From CBDFKV01 sp965249035 (GTDB taxonomy: Bacteria; Pseudomonadota; Gammaproteobacteria; Arenicellales; Poriferihabitantaceae), in contig CBDFKV010000007.1 in the NCBI GenBank assembly GCA_965249035.1, positions 1,178,001 through 1,242,000 of the forward strand: a stretch of DNA of 64,000 nt. Reading direction: 5' to 3'. Below, piece after piece: positions 25,498-34,723 of the stretch. Within the stretch, counting starts at the first letter, position 1; each line of letters starts with the position of its first letter. The notes beneath the pieces were generated by a model. It was not told the DNA's origin and searched no databases. It saw nothing but the letters and a program-made list of their open reading frames with translations. The translations under genes and the position numbers were made by a program.

Positions 25498-26148
25498 TTA
25501 CCAGTGGATACCGGTTCCGAGGATAATACCATTAGATTTTGTCAAACCTGAAGTGCCATTTGACTCATAGTCTACATCCAATTGACGAAAGCCTGCCCGC
25601 AGGGTCAGGAATGGCAAAGGCTCAAATAAGATGCCTGTTTGCAACTCATGGCCACTGATATCAGAATAGCCATCAACGCTGCTCAAAGACGGCATCCACA
25701 CCGATTGGCCATATAAAGATACGATACCTAGGAGGCCGACCCGGCCTTCCAACGACAAGCGCACACCATCGGTATTACCGCCGGTATCAAGCTGCATACG
25801 TTCCCAGCCGACGCCCGCGCTAACAAACGTGTTATCGGTTAGTGAGAACAAACGGCGGGTCACATCAACATTCAAACGAGAGGGATCTTCAAGCGCGCTT
25901 GAGTCTAGCGAAGTATTGAAGAATTCCCCTCTTAAGCCCCAGTTATCGCCCAACCAAGTTTCGCCCGAAAGAATAAATGAATCCGCATCAACACTGCGCT
26001 CAAAGTCAGATACGGCGCCACTGGATTCATAGTCGCCAAACCCCAAATCAAGCATCAGCCTGCCATCAACCGGACCAAGCGCGTGCGCAGGCGCTGCGAT
26101 CAACAGCGCCAACCCCGTCACTTGGCCTACTATTACCCGGCCTATCAT
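25498..26148 (-). CDS. Outer-membrane beta-barrel protein
   Basis: From the ATG at 26148 this is a 216-residue protein with signal peptide MIGRVIVGQVTGLALLIAAP ending in AHA. The ATG at 26193 would add 15 residues upstream. The mature part alternates short amphipathic strands rich in Gly, Asp and aromatics (RLMLDLGFGDYES, FLTLRAGFRQLDVDYES) and ends in GIHW, as expected for an 8- to 10-stranded barrel with an aromatic C terminus. It resembles YfaZ-type barrels only loosely. Role unknown. Confidence 0.7.
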   Translation of the reverse strand: MIGRVIVGQVTGLALLIAAPAHALGPVDGRLMLDLGFGDYESSGAVSDFERSVDADSFILSGETWLGDNWGLRGEFFNTSLDSSALEDPSRLNVDVTRRLFSLTDNTFVSAGVGWERMQLDTGGNTDGVRLSLEGRVGLLGIVSLYGQSVWMPSLSSVDGYSDISGHELQTGILFEPLPFLTLRAGFRQLDVDYESNGTSGLTKSNGIILGTGIHW

Positions 26149-26256
26149 TGTCCAACCACCTGCCATCGATTGCTCCAATACGTACTTGATCAATTTTAAT
26201 TAGCCGTTCATTATAGGCCTAATGATTTAACCAAATCTGAACCTGACGACTTTTTA

Positions 26257-26658
26257 ATGGCCAACATTCCTGACTCCGTCCGTATCGACCGTTGGCTCTG
26301 GGCCAGCCGCTGGTTCAAAACCCGGCCGCTGGCTGCTGATGCGGTCAAAAAGGGGCATGTTCGGCTCAATCAAGGGCGAATAAAACCGGCCAAACCAGTG
26401 CGGGTCGGCGATGTCTTATCCCTCAAGAAAAACCACCTCGATTTTACCCTTCAGGTGCTTGATTTATCGGAAAAACGTTTGAGCGCACCCCTGGCACAAG
26501 CTTTATATCTGGAAAGCGCAGAGAGCATCGCCGCCAGACAGAGCGCGAGCGAACAAGCAGCCTTGCAACAAGCGCGCCAAGCACCCCATCGTGGGAGGCC
26601 CACAAAAAAAGATCGGCGCATCCTCAGCCGGATAAAAAGGTCGCACGAAAGCGCATAA
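26257..26658 (+). CDS. hslR: Heat-shock protein 15 (S4-domain ribosome recycling factor)
   Basis: Hsp15 binds free 50S subunits that carry a stalled nascent chain. The 133-residue protein starts with the S4 RNA-binding domain (RIDRWLWASRWFKTRPLAAD then KKGHVRLN) and has a basic C-terminal tail ending RILSRIKRS, both as in the family. Divergent from the barrel gene. Confidence 0.9.
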   Translation: MANIPDSVRIDRWLWASRWFKTRPLAADAVKKGHVRLNQGRIKPAKPVRVGDVLSLKKNHLDFTLQVLDLSEKRLSAPLAQALYLESAESIAARQSASEQAALQQARQAPHRGRPTKKDRRILSRIKRSHESA

Positions 26659-26755
26659 GCTAGCGTACACTCGCGGCGTTGAGGCTCGCGCTAATTGGCA
26701 TCCCAATTAGTGTCGGCATCACAGCATATTATCCATTATTTACTGATGCTTAGAC

Positions 26756-27640
26756 GTGATTAACTCCAGCAAACCTAACTTCGATTACGCCTTATTACTG
26801 TTGGTGGCGATGATCTGGAGTTCATCATTTGGTTTGATAAAATTGGCTGTTGCTTACGTCGGGCCAGCAACGCTAACCGCGGGCCGTACCAGCATCGCGG
26901 CGATACTGCTACTCGCTTGGCTTTACTTCGTCAAAAGACTCAGTCTACGCTTTGACTGGCAAGCGCTGCGCCATTACACGGTGGTCGGGGTTTTTGGCAA
27001 CATCGTGCCATTTACTTTGATCGGCTGGGGCGAGCTAACCATCCACAGCTCAACTGCCGCAGTCTTGATGGGCGTCATGCCCATCTTCGCAACCATTTTG
27101 GCGCATTGGCTGTTGGACGATGAAACAGTCACCAGAACGACCGTGTTCGGCGTTGGTTTTGGTATGGCTGGTTTGATTGTCCTAACCGGATCCACTGCTT
27201 TAGCCGGGCTGAGCGATAACGTTATCGCTCAGCTGGCTGTTTTGGTCGGCGCTCTGTGTTATGGCGGAGTAACTATCTATGTGCGCCGCTACGTGCGAAT
27301 GAGACCATTGGTCGTCTCTACCGGCGCGACTCTAGTCGCTGCAACTGGCAGCACGCTGCTGGCCTTTTTATTAGAAAGCCCAACCACCGCGGACTGGTCA
27401 ATGGGCGCATTCATCCCGATCGTGCTACTGGGCATTTTTCCCACCGCCATTGCAACACTGTTGTATTTCCATCTGATCAACCGACTCGGTGCTACGACCT
27501 TTTCGCAGGTTAACTTTTTAATCCCATTACTCGGCAGCCTGATAGGCATCGTCTTTATGGGTGAACCTGCACACTGGCGAATTGGTGTTGCCTTAGTGTT
27601 GATTTCATTGGGTATTATGCTGGTCCGACGAAGGGCATAA
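26756..27640 (+). CDS. EamA/DMT-superfamily transporter
   Basis: A 294-residue membrane protein with ten hydrophobic segments and two EamA repeats (about 10-140 and 155-290). The start is GTG. Substrates of this superfamily are metabolites or amino acids and cannot be predicted. It shares the family, but not close sequence, with the gene at 58773-59702. Confidence 0.85.
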   Translation: MINSSKPNFDYALLLLVAMIWSSSFGLIKLAVAYVGPATLTAGRTSIAAILLLAWLYFVKRLSLRFDWQALRHYTVVGVFGNIVPFTLIGWGELTIHSSTAAVLMGVMPIFATILAHWLLDDETVTRTTVFGVGFGMAGLIVLTGSTALAGLSDNVIAQLAVLVGALCYGGVTIYVRRYVRMRPLVVSTGATLVAATGSTLLAFLLESPTTADWSMGAFIPIVLLGIFPTAIATLLYFHLINRLGATTFSQVNFLIPLLGSLIGIVFMGEPAHWRIGVALVLISLGIMLVRRRA

Positions 27641-27720
27641 GCGATTCCTGCTTGCAGGTTTCGACAAACTATGTTGATATCTCCGGCCTAACGCCAGCCA
27701 TAGTCAGAAGTCCAAGAATA

Positions 27721-29055
27721 ATGCCACGAAATCGTATTACTCATCTCAGCGCTAGCCATCGAAAACTGATCACCGTTACTTTGCTGATCACCCTGTGGTT
27801 GGTAGCTAACCTTGCGCTAGCTGCTGATCAATTAATCAATCGAATTAGCATTGAAGGCAATAAAAAGACTAAAGATGCGATTATCCTGCAAGAGTTAACT
27901 TTTGAGCCGCAAACAACTGTAGACGACGCCACACTAGAACAGTCACGCCAAGCGATTATGGATCTGGGTTTGTTCGAATCGGTGCAAGCCTCCGTCGGCC
28001 CGGATACCTTGGGTTCACCCAGCGATTTGGTACTCACCATTACCGTCGTTGAGAAAAAACACGACTGGTATGTGTTGCCGCGCATCAATCGCAACGGCGA
28101 TGGTGACATTACGCTGGGCGTAGACCTGCGGATCAACAATTTGCATGGAAAGAATCAAAAATCGAATTTCACCTTAGCGCATAAATCCTATCAAGAGTCT
28201 TCTCTAGACGAGGAAGTTCGACTGAACTGGACTTATGTTGATCCACGCATTGCCGGCACCCGGTTCTCAGCCGCGCTGAAAACCATTCTTCTCAACGTCG
28301 GCGTTGACGAAGAACGCGGCGACCGGCAAGGCTTGTTTGACCGGGATCAGTTGTACATTGAGGGACGGTTGGGCAAGTGGTTTTCAGATAGCGGCCAAAG
28401 CTCGGGTTTACGGGTCGAGCTCGGGCTGGGGTACAGCTACTTCAATCACAAATATATTAGTGGTGATCAAGACTTGTTATTTGACGCCAATGTGGTGACC
28501 GCAATTGGCCGTGTTGAATACACCAAAGTCCACGACTACTTATTCAGCCGAGAAGGATTTTCGGTCGGGTTTGAATTGGAAAACGCCAACAAAGACTTAG
28601 GGTCGGATGTTAGCTATACCCATCAATCTGCCTTTTACCGACGCTACATTGCACTGGGTGCCAATAAACACACCAACCTCAACATTCAAGTCTTGGCAGG
28701 AAGCGGCGACCGCTCGACGTTTGGCGACCCGATCTATGATTTCAGCGGCGACCGCACGATTCGCGGCATCCCCCGCGAAACCCTTGAGGGCGATGCGTTT
28801 TTCCTGGTTAATACTGAATACTTAAGGCCATTGTTTGGCAAGGAGGAACTACGCGGCGGTGCCATCCTTGATTTCGGCAATACCTACGACAATATCGGCG
28901 ATATTAGTGATTTAGACTTTGAGTTCGGTGCTGGTATGACCCTCCGCTGGAAGTTGAAATCCTGGGTAAATACTGAAATTCGGATTGATGCTGCCCGTGG
29001 CTTTGGCGATTACGGCGAAAATAAAGTCTATTTCTCAACCCGCGCTTTTTTCTAA
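27721..29055 (+). CDS. BamA/TamA-like outer-membrane protein with one POTRA domain
   Basis: About 444 residues from ATG 27721 (the ATG at 27652 would add 23 residues before the signal peptide; cleavage near NLALAA). A single POTRA domain follows (about 35-110: INRISIEGNKKTKDAIILQE), then a surface-antigen barrel with the lid-lock-like RTIRGIPRETLEGDAF and a C-terminal Phe-Phe. BamA itself has five POTRA repeats and TamA three, so this is a reduced member of the Omp85 superfamily. Substrate unknown. Confidence 0.8.
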   Translation: MPRNRITHLSASHRKLITVTLLITLWLVANLALAADQLINRISIEGNKKTKDAIILQELTFEPQTTVDDATLEQSRQAIMDLGLFESVQASVGPDTLGSPSDLVLTITVVEKKHDWYVLPRINRNGDGDITLGVDLRINNLHGKNQKSNFTLAHKSYQESSLDEEVRLNWTYVDPRIAGTRFSAALKTILLNVGVDEERGDRQGLFDRDQLYIEGRLGKWFSDSGQSSGLRVELGLGYSYFNHKYISGDQDLLFDANVVTAIGRVEYTKVHDYLFSREGFSVGFELENANKDLGSDVSYTHQSAFYRRYIALGANKHTNLNIQVLAGSGDRSTFGDPIYDFSGDRTIRGIPRETLEGDAFFLVNTEYLRPLFGKEELRGGAILDFGNTYDNIGDISDLDFEFGAGMTLRWKLKSWVNTEIRIDAARGFGDYGENKVYFSTRAFF

Positions 29056-29156
29056 ACGCTCTTTTAGCGCTTCATCCAGCCACCACAACGTGCAGTCGGG
29101 TTGACTTATTTGTGCGCTGCAACAACAATACGTTCACCTGAAACTCTGATTCTGAC

Positions 29157-29810
29157 ATGCTAGATTGGACCGAGGTCGATACCGTGTTTTTGGATATGGA
29201 TGGCACCCTTCTCGACCTACACTTTGACAACCACTTTTGGCTGCAGCACGTTCCCTTGCGCTATAGCCAAAAACAAGGCATCAGTATTGACGCAGCCAAA
29301 GACTTGTTATTTCCGCGCATGCGGGCTCTGCACGGCTTATTGGATTGGTATTGCACCGACTTCTGGAGCAAAGAATTGGGCTTGCCCATCATAGCCTTAA
29401 AGCGAGAAACCAGCGACTTAATCCAGCTACGACCACAAGCCGAAAGGCTATTGGCAGCGTTACAGGCGTCCAATAAACGCTCCGTGTTATTCACCAACGC
29501 CCACCCGGACACCGTTGGCCTGAAAATGGAAATGACTGGAATTGCCCATTACTTTGATGCAATCATTACTTCCCATGAAATTGGTGTTGCCAAGGAAGAC
29601 AGTGACGCCTGGCGCAACCTGGGCAAAGTAGAAATTTTTGACCCCAAACGAAGCCTATTTATTGACGATAACTTCAATGTCTTGCGCTGCGCCAAAGACC
29701 ATGGGATCGCAATACAATTGGGGATCACCCAACCGGATTTGTCGGGGCCGAAAATCAGCAGCGACGAATTCAACCTGATTGATGATTTCTCACAGCTTCT
29801 GCCTTTATGA
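29157..29810 (+). CDS. yrfG: HAD-family GMP/IMP nucleotidase (YrfG-like)
   Basis: A 217-residue HAD hydrolase with motif I DMDGTLLDL (DxD nucleophile), motif II FTNAHPD, motif III Lys (KEDSDAW) and motif IV FIDDN. The LHFDNHFWLQHVP segment after motif I is typical for YrfG, which dephosphorylates GMP and IMP. Its stop overlaps the zapE start (ATGA), so the two genes are translationally linked. Confidence 0.88.
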   Translation: MLDWTEVDTVFLDMDGTLLDLHFDNHFWLQHVPLRYSQKQGISIDAAKDLLFPRMRALHGLLDWYCTDFWSKELGLPIIALKRETSDLIQLRPQAERLLAALQASNKRSVLFTNAHPDTVGLKMEMTGIAHYFDAIITSHEIGVAKEDSDAWRNLGKVEIFDPKRSLFIDDNFNVLRCAKDHGIAIQLGITQPDLSGPKISSDEFNLIDDFSQLLPL

Positions 29811-30922
29811 ATTTTATCGAAGCTTACGAAGCGGAAATCGCAGCCAACAGCCTTGAGCACGACCTTGAGCAGCAACCGTTAATTTTAGAACTTGACCGCC
29901 TCGCTCAAGAAATCACCGCTACGAAGAAGGTGTCCGCGCGCGCTCCCTGGTCCACTCACTGGCAAAAGTTAACCCGCAGCAAGCCAAGCCTTGAGCCGAT
30001 TCCCGGCGTATACATCTGGGGAGACGTCGGTCGCGGTAAAACGCACCTGATGAATGTGTTCTACGATTCGTTGCCCTTTAAAGATAAATGGCGAATCCAT
30101 TATCATCGCTTTATGCAGTGGGTGCACGAACAAAGCGGCCGTTATGCCAATCTGCAAGACCCGCTAAAGCGCATCGCCCAGCGAGTCGCGTCAAAAAATC
30201 GCATCTTGTGCCTAGATGAGTTTATGGTCACCGACATTGCCGATGCTATGATTCTAAACGGTTTGCTAAAAAACCTGTTTGAAGCCGGTGTAACGCTAGT
30301 AACCACCGCTAATTGCCACCCGGACGAGCTATACAAAAATGGCTTGCAGCGCGCTCATTTCTTGCCAGCGATCGACTTACTGAAAACACACACAGTCGTG
30401 ATAAACGTCGATGGCGAGCGCGACTATCGCAAGCGTGCCTGGATTTGTGAAGATATCTATTACACCCCACTCGGCGAAGCCGCAGAAAATGGCCTAGGGC
30501 GTTGCTATCAGCGACTAGCTACCCAGCCTGAAATCAAGGCTAGCGAAATTATGGTTGCTGGTCGGCCAATTATTGTTCATAGCGTGAGCGAAGATATCGT
30601 TTGGTTTGATTTTCATCACATCTGCCAAACCACTCGCTCACAAAAAGACTATATCCAGCTCTCAAACCAGTTTCAAACCATCATCATCTCAAACGTGCCC
30701 GAGCTGAGCAAAGACGATGATGATGCCGCGCGCCGCTTGATCAACCTGATCGACACGGCCTATGATTACGGTACCAATTTATTAGTCTCAGCCGCAAAAC
30801 CACCCGAACTAATCTATACCGGTTCTCGCCTACAAAAGGCATTCAAGCGCGCAGCCAGCCGCCTGTGGGAGATGTCGACAAAAGAATATTTGATCAATTC
30901 CCGGCAAGGCATTAGCCCCTGA
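29807..30922 (+). CDS. zapE: Cell-division ATPase ZapE (AFG1-like)
   Basis: ZapE is a membrane-associated ATPase that affects Z-ring stability in E. coli. The 371-residue protein has Walker A GDVGRGKT, the YHRFMQWVHEQ segment, Walker B LCLDEFMVTDIADAMIL and TTANCHPDELYKNGLQRAHF, all characteristic of the AFG1/ZapE family. Confidence 0.93.
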   Translation: MNFIEAYEAEIAANSLEHDLEQQPLILELDRLAQEITATKKVSARAPWSTHWQKLTRSKPSLEPIPGVYIWGDVGRGKTHLMNVFYDSLPFKDKWRIHYHRFMQWVHEQSGRYANLQDPLKRIAQRVASKNRILCLDEFMVTDIADAMILNGLLKNLFEAGVTLVTTANCHPDELYKNGLQRAHFLPAIDLLKTHTVVINVDGERDYRKRAWICEDIYYTPLGEAAENGLGRCYQRLATQPEIKASEIMVAGRPIIVHSVSEDIVWFDFHHICQTTRSQKDYIQLSNQFQTIIISNVPELSKDDDDAARRLINLIDTAYDYGTNLLVSAAKPPELIYTGSRLQKAFKRAASRLWEMSTKEYLINSRQGISP

Positions 30923-31013
30923 TCTTCCCATTTTGTGCTGCCACCTGGCTGCTATTTGAACTCAATTTGAGCTAGAATCTGCGGGTTACATAATTCATCA
31001 ATCAGGATACTGC

Positions 31014-32030
31014 ATGCGGGTTCTCATCACCGGTGGAGCCGGATTTATCGGTTCAAGCTTGGCGCATCGTTTACTTGATCGTGGCGACGAAGTTGTAGCT
31101 ATCGATAACCTCAACGATTACTACGAAGTCAGCCTCAAACAAGCACGCCTAGCGCGACTGAATGATCACGAGCATTTTAGTTTTCAAAAGCTCGATATCG
31201 CTGACCGCGATGGGGTCAAACAGTTATTCGCTGACCACCACTTTGATGCGGTTATGAACCTTGCTGCCCAAGCCGGGGTACGCTATTCGCTGGAGAACCC
31301 AAGCGCTTACGTCGATGCCAATTTGGTGGGCTTCGGCAATATTCTTGAAGGCTGTCGCCATGCAGAAGTCAAGCATCTGGTCTTTGCTTCGTCCAGCTCG
31401 GTTTATGGTGCCAATACCAAGCTGCCTTTTTCTGAAGATGACCCGGTTGATCACCCGGTGTCACTGTACGCTGCCAGCAAAAAAGCCAACGAGCTGATGG
31501 CGCACACTTACGCACACCTATATGACTTGCCCTGCACCGGGCTGCGGTTTTTTACCGTTTATGGCCCTTGGGGCCGGCCTGATATGGCGTTTTTTAAATT
31601 CACTAAAATGATGTTAGCGGGAGAACCCATCCCGGTATTTAATCATGGCAAATTATCTCGGGATTTTACTTATATCGATGATATCGTCGAAGGCGTGGTT
31701 CGGGTGATTGATCGGCCAGCTACAAGCGCCCCTGATTTTTCATCAGACTCCCCTACCCCAGCGTCCAGTAAAGCTCCTTATCGCATCTATAATATCGGCA
31801 ACGGCTCTCGCATACAGTTGATGGATTACATCGAATCGCTGGAAACCAGCCTGGGGATCAAAGCCGACTACAACATGCTACCGATGCAAGATGGAGATGT
31901 ACACGCCACCAACGCGGACATTTCACGACTCCAGGCGGAATTTGGTTTCACCCCCACGACTGACGTCCAAACCGGATTGCAACGCTTTGTGGACTGGTAT
32001 CGCGAGTACTATCAAGTAGGCCTTGCGTGA
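31014..32030 (+). CDS. UDP-glucuronate 4-epimerase-like SDR
   Basis: An extended short-chain dehydrogenase of 338 residues. NAD-binding GGAGFIGSS lies at 7-15, the catalytic Tyr/Lys in SLYAASKKANE, and the Ser in ASSSSVYG. The sequence FFTVYGPWGRPDMAFFKFT and the DAVMNLAAQAGVRYS stretch match UDP-glucuronate epimerases (capsule or LPS sugar synthesis). It heads the envelope cluster that continues to lptB. Its stop overlaps the next start (GTGA). Confidence 0.9.
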   Translation: MRVLITGGAGFIGSSLAHRLLDRGDEVVAIDNLNDYYEVSLKQARLARLNDHEHFSFQKLDIADRDGVKQLFADHHFDAVMNLAAQAGVRYSLENPSAYVDANLVGFGNILEGCRHAEVKHLVFASSSSVYGANTKLPFSEDDPVDHPVSLYAASKKANELMAHTYAHLYDLPCTGLRFFTVYGPWGRPDMAFFKFTKMMLAGEPIPVFNHGKLSRDFTYIDDIVEGVVRVIDRPATSAPDFSSDSPTPASSKAPYRIYNIGNGSRIQLMDYIESLETSLGIKADYNMLPMQDGDVHATNADISRLQAEFGFTPTTDVQTGLQRFVDWYREYYQVGLA

Positions 32031-32680
32031 GCTTTCATACGCCCATCCAGGCCATTCCGCCCTCATTGGCGATTGCCCGCTATTTGCATGATTTCCCACA
32101 GACAACCAGCATAGACTTGATCGGCCCACTGTATCAAGGCGCAGGCGTATTTACTGGCCCCGTGCTCTTTGTGGATGGCGGCGCTGCGTTCAAGGCTGAT
32201 CACATCGGGTTTTCGGTGGGGGATGGCGACTCTTATACCGGCGAGCTGGATGAACAACTGGATCATCGTAAAGATTATTCCGACTTGGCATACGCTTTAT
32301 TTAGCGTTCCTGCGCACTTTACCCATGTACACCTGCGTGGTTTCTTGGGTGGGCGACGCGACCACGAATGGTTGAATCTGGGCGAGGCCGCGCATTTTCT
32401 GAAAAGCCGCCATCAACCCACTCACGTCCATTTCGACGAACTCGTGACTGGTCTCAGCGCGGGTAACTGGCAGTTGCAGATTACTGAAGCATTCAGCTTG
32501 ATAACCACCGAATCAACACTCATCACCTTGAGCGGTGACTGCGACTATCCTCTGATCGAACCTACTCGCTTAGAAGCGCTGTCATCGCATGGCCTGAGCA
32601 ATGTTGGCACTGGCTCTATCGAGATGAAAACCGATAAACCGATATTTATCATATACCCTGATCGTGACGCGCTGGTGTAA
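32027..32680 (+). CDS. Protein with thiamine pyrophosphokinase motifs
   Basis: A 217-residue protein with a GTG start overlapping the epimerase stop. The motif order matches thiamine pyrophosphokinase: DGGA (50-53), GDGDS (65-69, the catalytic-domain GDxDS motif), KDYSDL (82-87, for KDxTDL), GGRRDH (108-113, for GGRxDH), and a C-terminal GLSN (189-192) in the thiamine-binding domain. The family enzyme transfers pyrophosphate from ATP to thiamine. The N-terminal 45 residues are atypical. Its place inside an LPS/sugar operon is unusual, so the real substrate may differ. Confidence 0.65.
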   Translation: MSFHTPIQAIPPSLAIARYLHDFPQTTSIDLIGPLYQGAGVFTGPVLFVDGGAAFKADHIGFSVGDGDSYTGELDEQLDHRKDYSDLAYALFSVPAHFTHVHLRGFLGGRRDHEWLNLGEAAHFLKSRHQPTHVHFDELVTGLSAGNWQLQITEAFSLITTESTLITLSGDCDYPLIEPTRLEALSSHGLSNVGTGSIEMKTDKPIFIIYPDRDALV

Positions 32681-32689
32681 CATCCGATC

Positions 32690-33673
32690 ATGGCAAATTA
32701 TATCGACAATGGCGTGCAGGTGATTGAAATCGAAATCGAAGCATTGCGACAATTACGCCAACAAATCGATGACAGTTTCACCCAAGCCTGCGAATTAATA
32801 CGCGAATGCCGTGGACGCGTAGTTGTCACTGGCATGGGCAAATCTGGTCACATCAGTGGCAAAATAGCCGCCTCACTGGCAAGCACTGGCACCCCCGCTT
32901 TTTTTGTCCATCCCGGTGAAGCAAGCCACGGCGATCTTGGCATGATCACACGCGATGATATCGTCTTAGCGCTATCCAACTCAGGCCAAACACCAGAAGT
33001 ATTAACCATCGTGCCGATTGTTAAGCGCATGGGCGTCAAGCTAATCACGATGACGGGTGCACCAGACTCGGACTTGGCTAAAACCGCTGACGTACACCTA
33101 AATGTCAGCATCGCCCGTGAAGCCTGCCCACACAACCTCGCTCCAACTGCCAGCACTACTGCTGCATTAGCGATGGGGGATGCACTCGCGGTCGCGGTGT
33201 TGCAATCACGCGGATTCTCTGCGGATGATTTTGCTCGAACTCACCCCGGCGGCACTCTCGGCAAACGATTATTGTTATACGTCAGCGACATTATGCACAC
33301 CGGCGACGAAGTGCCGCTGGTCGATGAAAATGCCACCTTGAAAGACGTGCTGGTAGAAATGACCACAAAGTCGTTGGGCATGACGGGTGTGGTTGATCAT
33401 AAGCATCACTTGCTGGGCATTTTTACCGATGGCGATTTACGCCGCACACTGAGTCAGCCCATTGACCCTGAGCAAATCACCGCGCGTGAAATCATGACTC
33501 CAGAGCCATGGACAATCAGCCCCGACACGCTGGCTGCGGAAGTCGTACGGACGATGCGTGAGCACGCCCAAACCGGGCAGCACGCAATTAACGCTGTATT
33601 CATTACTGACCCAGACAATGTGGTCTTGGGCGCACTTAACACACACGACCTGCTACGCGCTGGCGTCGTTTAG
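32690..33673 (+). CDS. kdsD: Arabinose-5-phosphate isomerase KdsD
   Basis: KdsD converts ribulose-5-phosphate to arabinose-5-phosphate, the first step of Kdo synthesis for LPS. The 327-residue protein has an N-terminal SIS domain (GMGKSGHISGKIAASLASTG, then GEASHGDLGMI and SNSGQTPEV) and two C-terminal CBS domains (from about residue 205). It begins 9 bp after the TPK-like gene. The phosphatase gene kdsC that often follows is absent. Confidence 0.94.
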   Translation: MANYIDNGVQVIEIEIEALRQLRQQIDDSFTQACELIRECRGRVVVTGMGKSGHISGKIAASLASTGTPAFFVHPGEASHGDLGMITRDDIVLALSNSGQTPEVLTIVPIVKRMGVKLITMTGAPDSDLAKTADVHLNVSIAREACPHNLAPTASTTAALAMGDALAVAVLQSRGFSADDFARTHPGGTLGKRLLLYVSDIMHTGDEVPLVDENATLKDVLVEMTTKSLGMTGVVDHKHHLLGIFTDGDLRRTLSQPIDPEQITAREIMTPEPWTISPDTLAAEVVRTMREHAQTGQHAINAVFITDPDNVVLGALNTHDLLRAGVV

Positions 33674-33686
33674 ATTGGCATAGGAT

Positions 33687-34145
33687 ATGACCACCAGTAT
33701 TTCCCCATCGACACAGCAAACTATTTGGCTGTTTTTTGTACTGGCTTTGCTGGTCATTTTGAGCGTCTGGATGCAAAGTATTTTGTTCTCTGACCCGGAA
33801 GATAAAGTTAAGGCAGCAGCCAGTAATGACCCCGACTACTACATTGAAAATTTCTCTTCCTATGGCATCGATGAAGAGGGAAAACGGTATGAGTTAGAGG
33901 CGGATCGTCTGGTACACTATCCGGCTGAAAATAAAGCGCTGTTAGATCGCCCTCATTTGACCCAAATTCTGGATGAAATTGGCCCGACCCATATCTACGC
34001 TGACTCGGGTTGGCTGTATGCCGATGGGTCGGAAATCTTGCTAACCGAGAACGTCAAAGTGATCAGAAGCCAGGACGGGGATGGCTTGGGCGGTGGCGCT
34101 ACTGCACAACGAATGCGAATTCGATTAAAAGAGAAAAAACCATGA
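33687..34145 (+). CDS. lptC: LPS export protein LptC
   Basis: LptC is the bitopic inner-membrane protein that passes LPS from LptB2FG to LptA. The 152 residues comprise one N-terminal helix (about 12-32) and a periplasmic beta-jellyroll with the family segments EGKRYELEADRLVHYP and GWLYADGSEILLTENVKV. Its stop overlaps the lptA start. Confidence 0.9.
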   Translation: MTTSISPSTQQTIWLFFVLALLVILSVWMQSILFSDPEDKVKAAASNDPDYYIENFSSYGIDEEGKRYELEADRLVHYPAENKALLDRPHLTQILDEIGPTHIYADSGWLYADGSEILLTENVKVIRSQDGDGLGGGATAQRMRIRLKEKKP

Positions 34146-34723
34146 AGCATTTGATTTCACTCGTTTATATTGCTTTCTTACTGGCACTGCCATTAAACGC
34201 CAGCGCACTATTAACCGACAGCGCACAACCGGCAACCTTGGACGCTGATGAATTTGACCTCGACTTTCAAACCGGTGTGCGCACCTATCGTGGCAACGTC
34301 GTTTATCAACAAGGAAGCATTCGCCTTACAGCCGATGAAATCGTCGCTTATTTCCGCGATGGAAACCTAAGCAAAGCGGTCGCCCGTGGCAACCCTGCCC
34401 GCTTCAAACAGCGACCCGACAACAAGCCTAGCGACGTGGTCGGTACCGCTCAAACGATTGAGTTGGACCAAGTCGCTAACATTATCACGATGACAAAAAA
34501 AGCAACCGTTACTGAGGGAGATAACACCATTTCCGGCGCCCAGATTACCTACAACATGACCACAGAAAAAGCCAAGGTCGTTCAAGGAAAAAGTAAGCCG
34601 CGCACACAGCCGGCACAAACCACTGAGGGCAGCACTGCGATTGGTCAATCCGAAGGTTCAAAAGTTGAGGAAGAAACCACTTCTGGCCGCCCAAGACTGA
34701 TTATCAAACCCCGAAAGAAATGA
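34142..34723 (+). CDS. lptA: LPS transport periplasmic protein LptA
   Basis: LptA forms the periplasmic bridge for LPS. From ATG 34142 (overlapping the lptC stop by 4 bp) the protein has 193 residues with signal peptide ending NASALLT. The OstA core carries LDADEFDLDFQTGVRTYRGN and VYQQGSIRLTADEI. The C-terminal 40 residues are a polar, Thr/Ser/Lys-rich tail longer than in E. coli LptA. It overlaps lptB by 4 bp. Confidence 0.9.
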   Translation: MKHLISLVYIAFLLALPLNASALLTDSAQPATLDADEFDLDFQTGVRTYRGNVVYQQGSIRLTADEIVAYFRDGNLSKAVARGNPARFKQRPDNKPSDVVGTAQTIELDQVANIITMTKKATVTEGDNTISGAQITYNMTTEKAKVVQGKSKPRTQPAQTTEGSTAIGQSEGSKVEEETTSGRPRLIIKPRKK

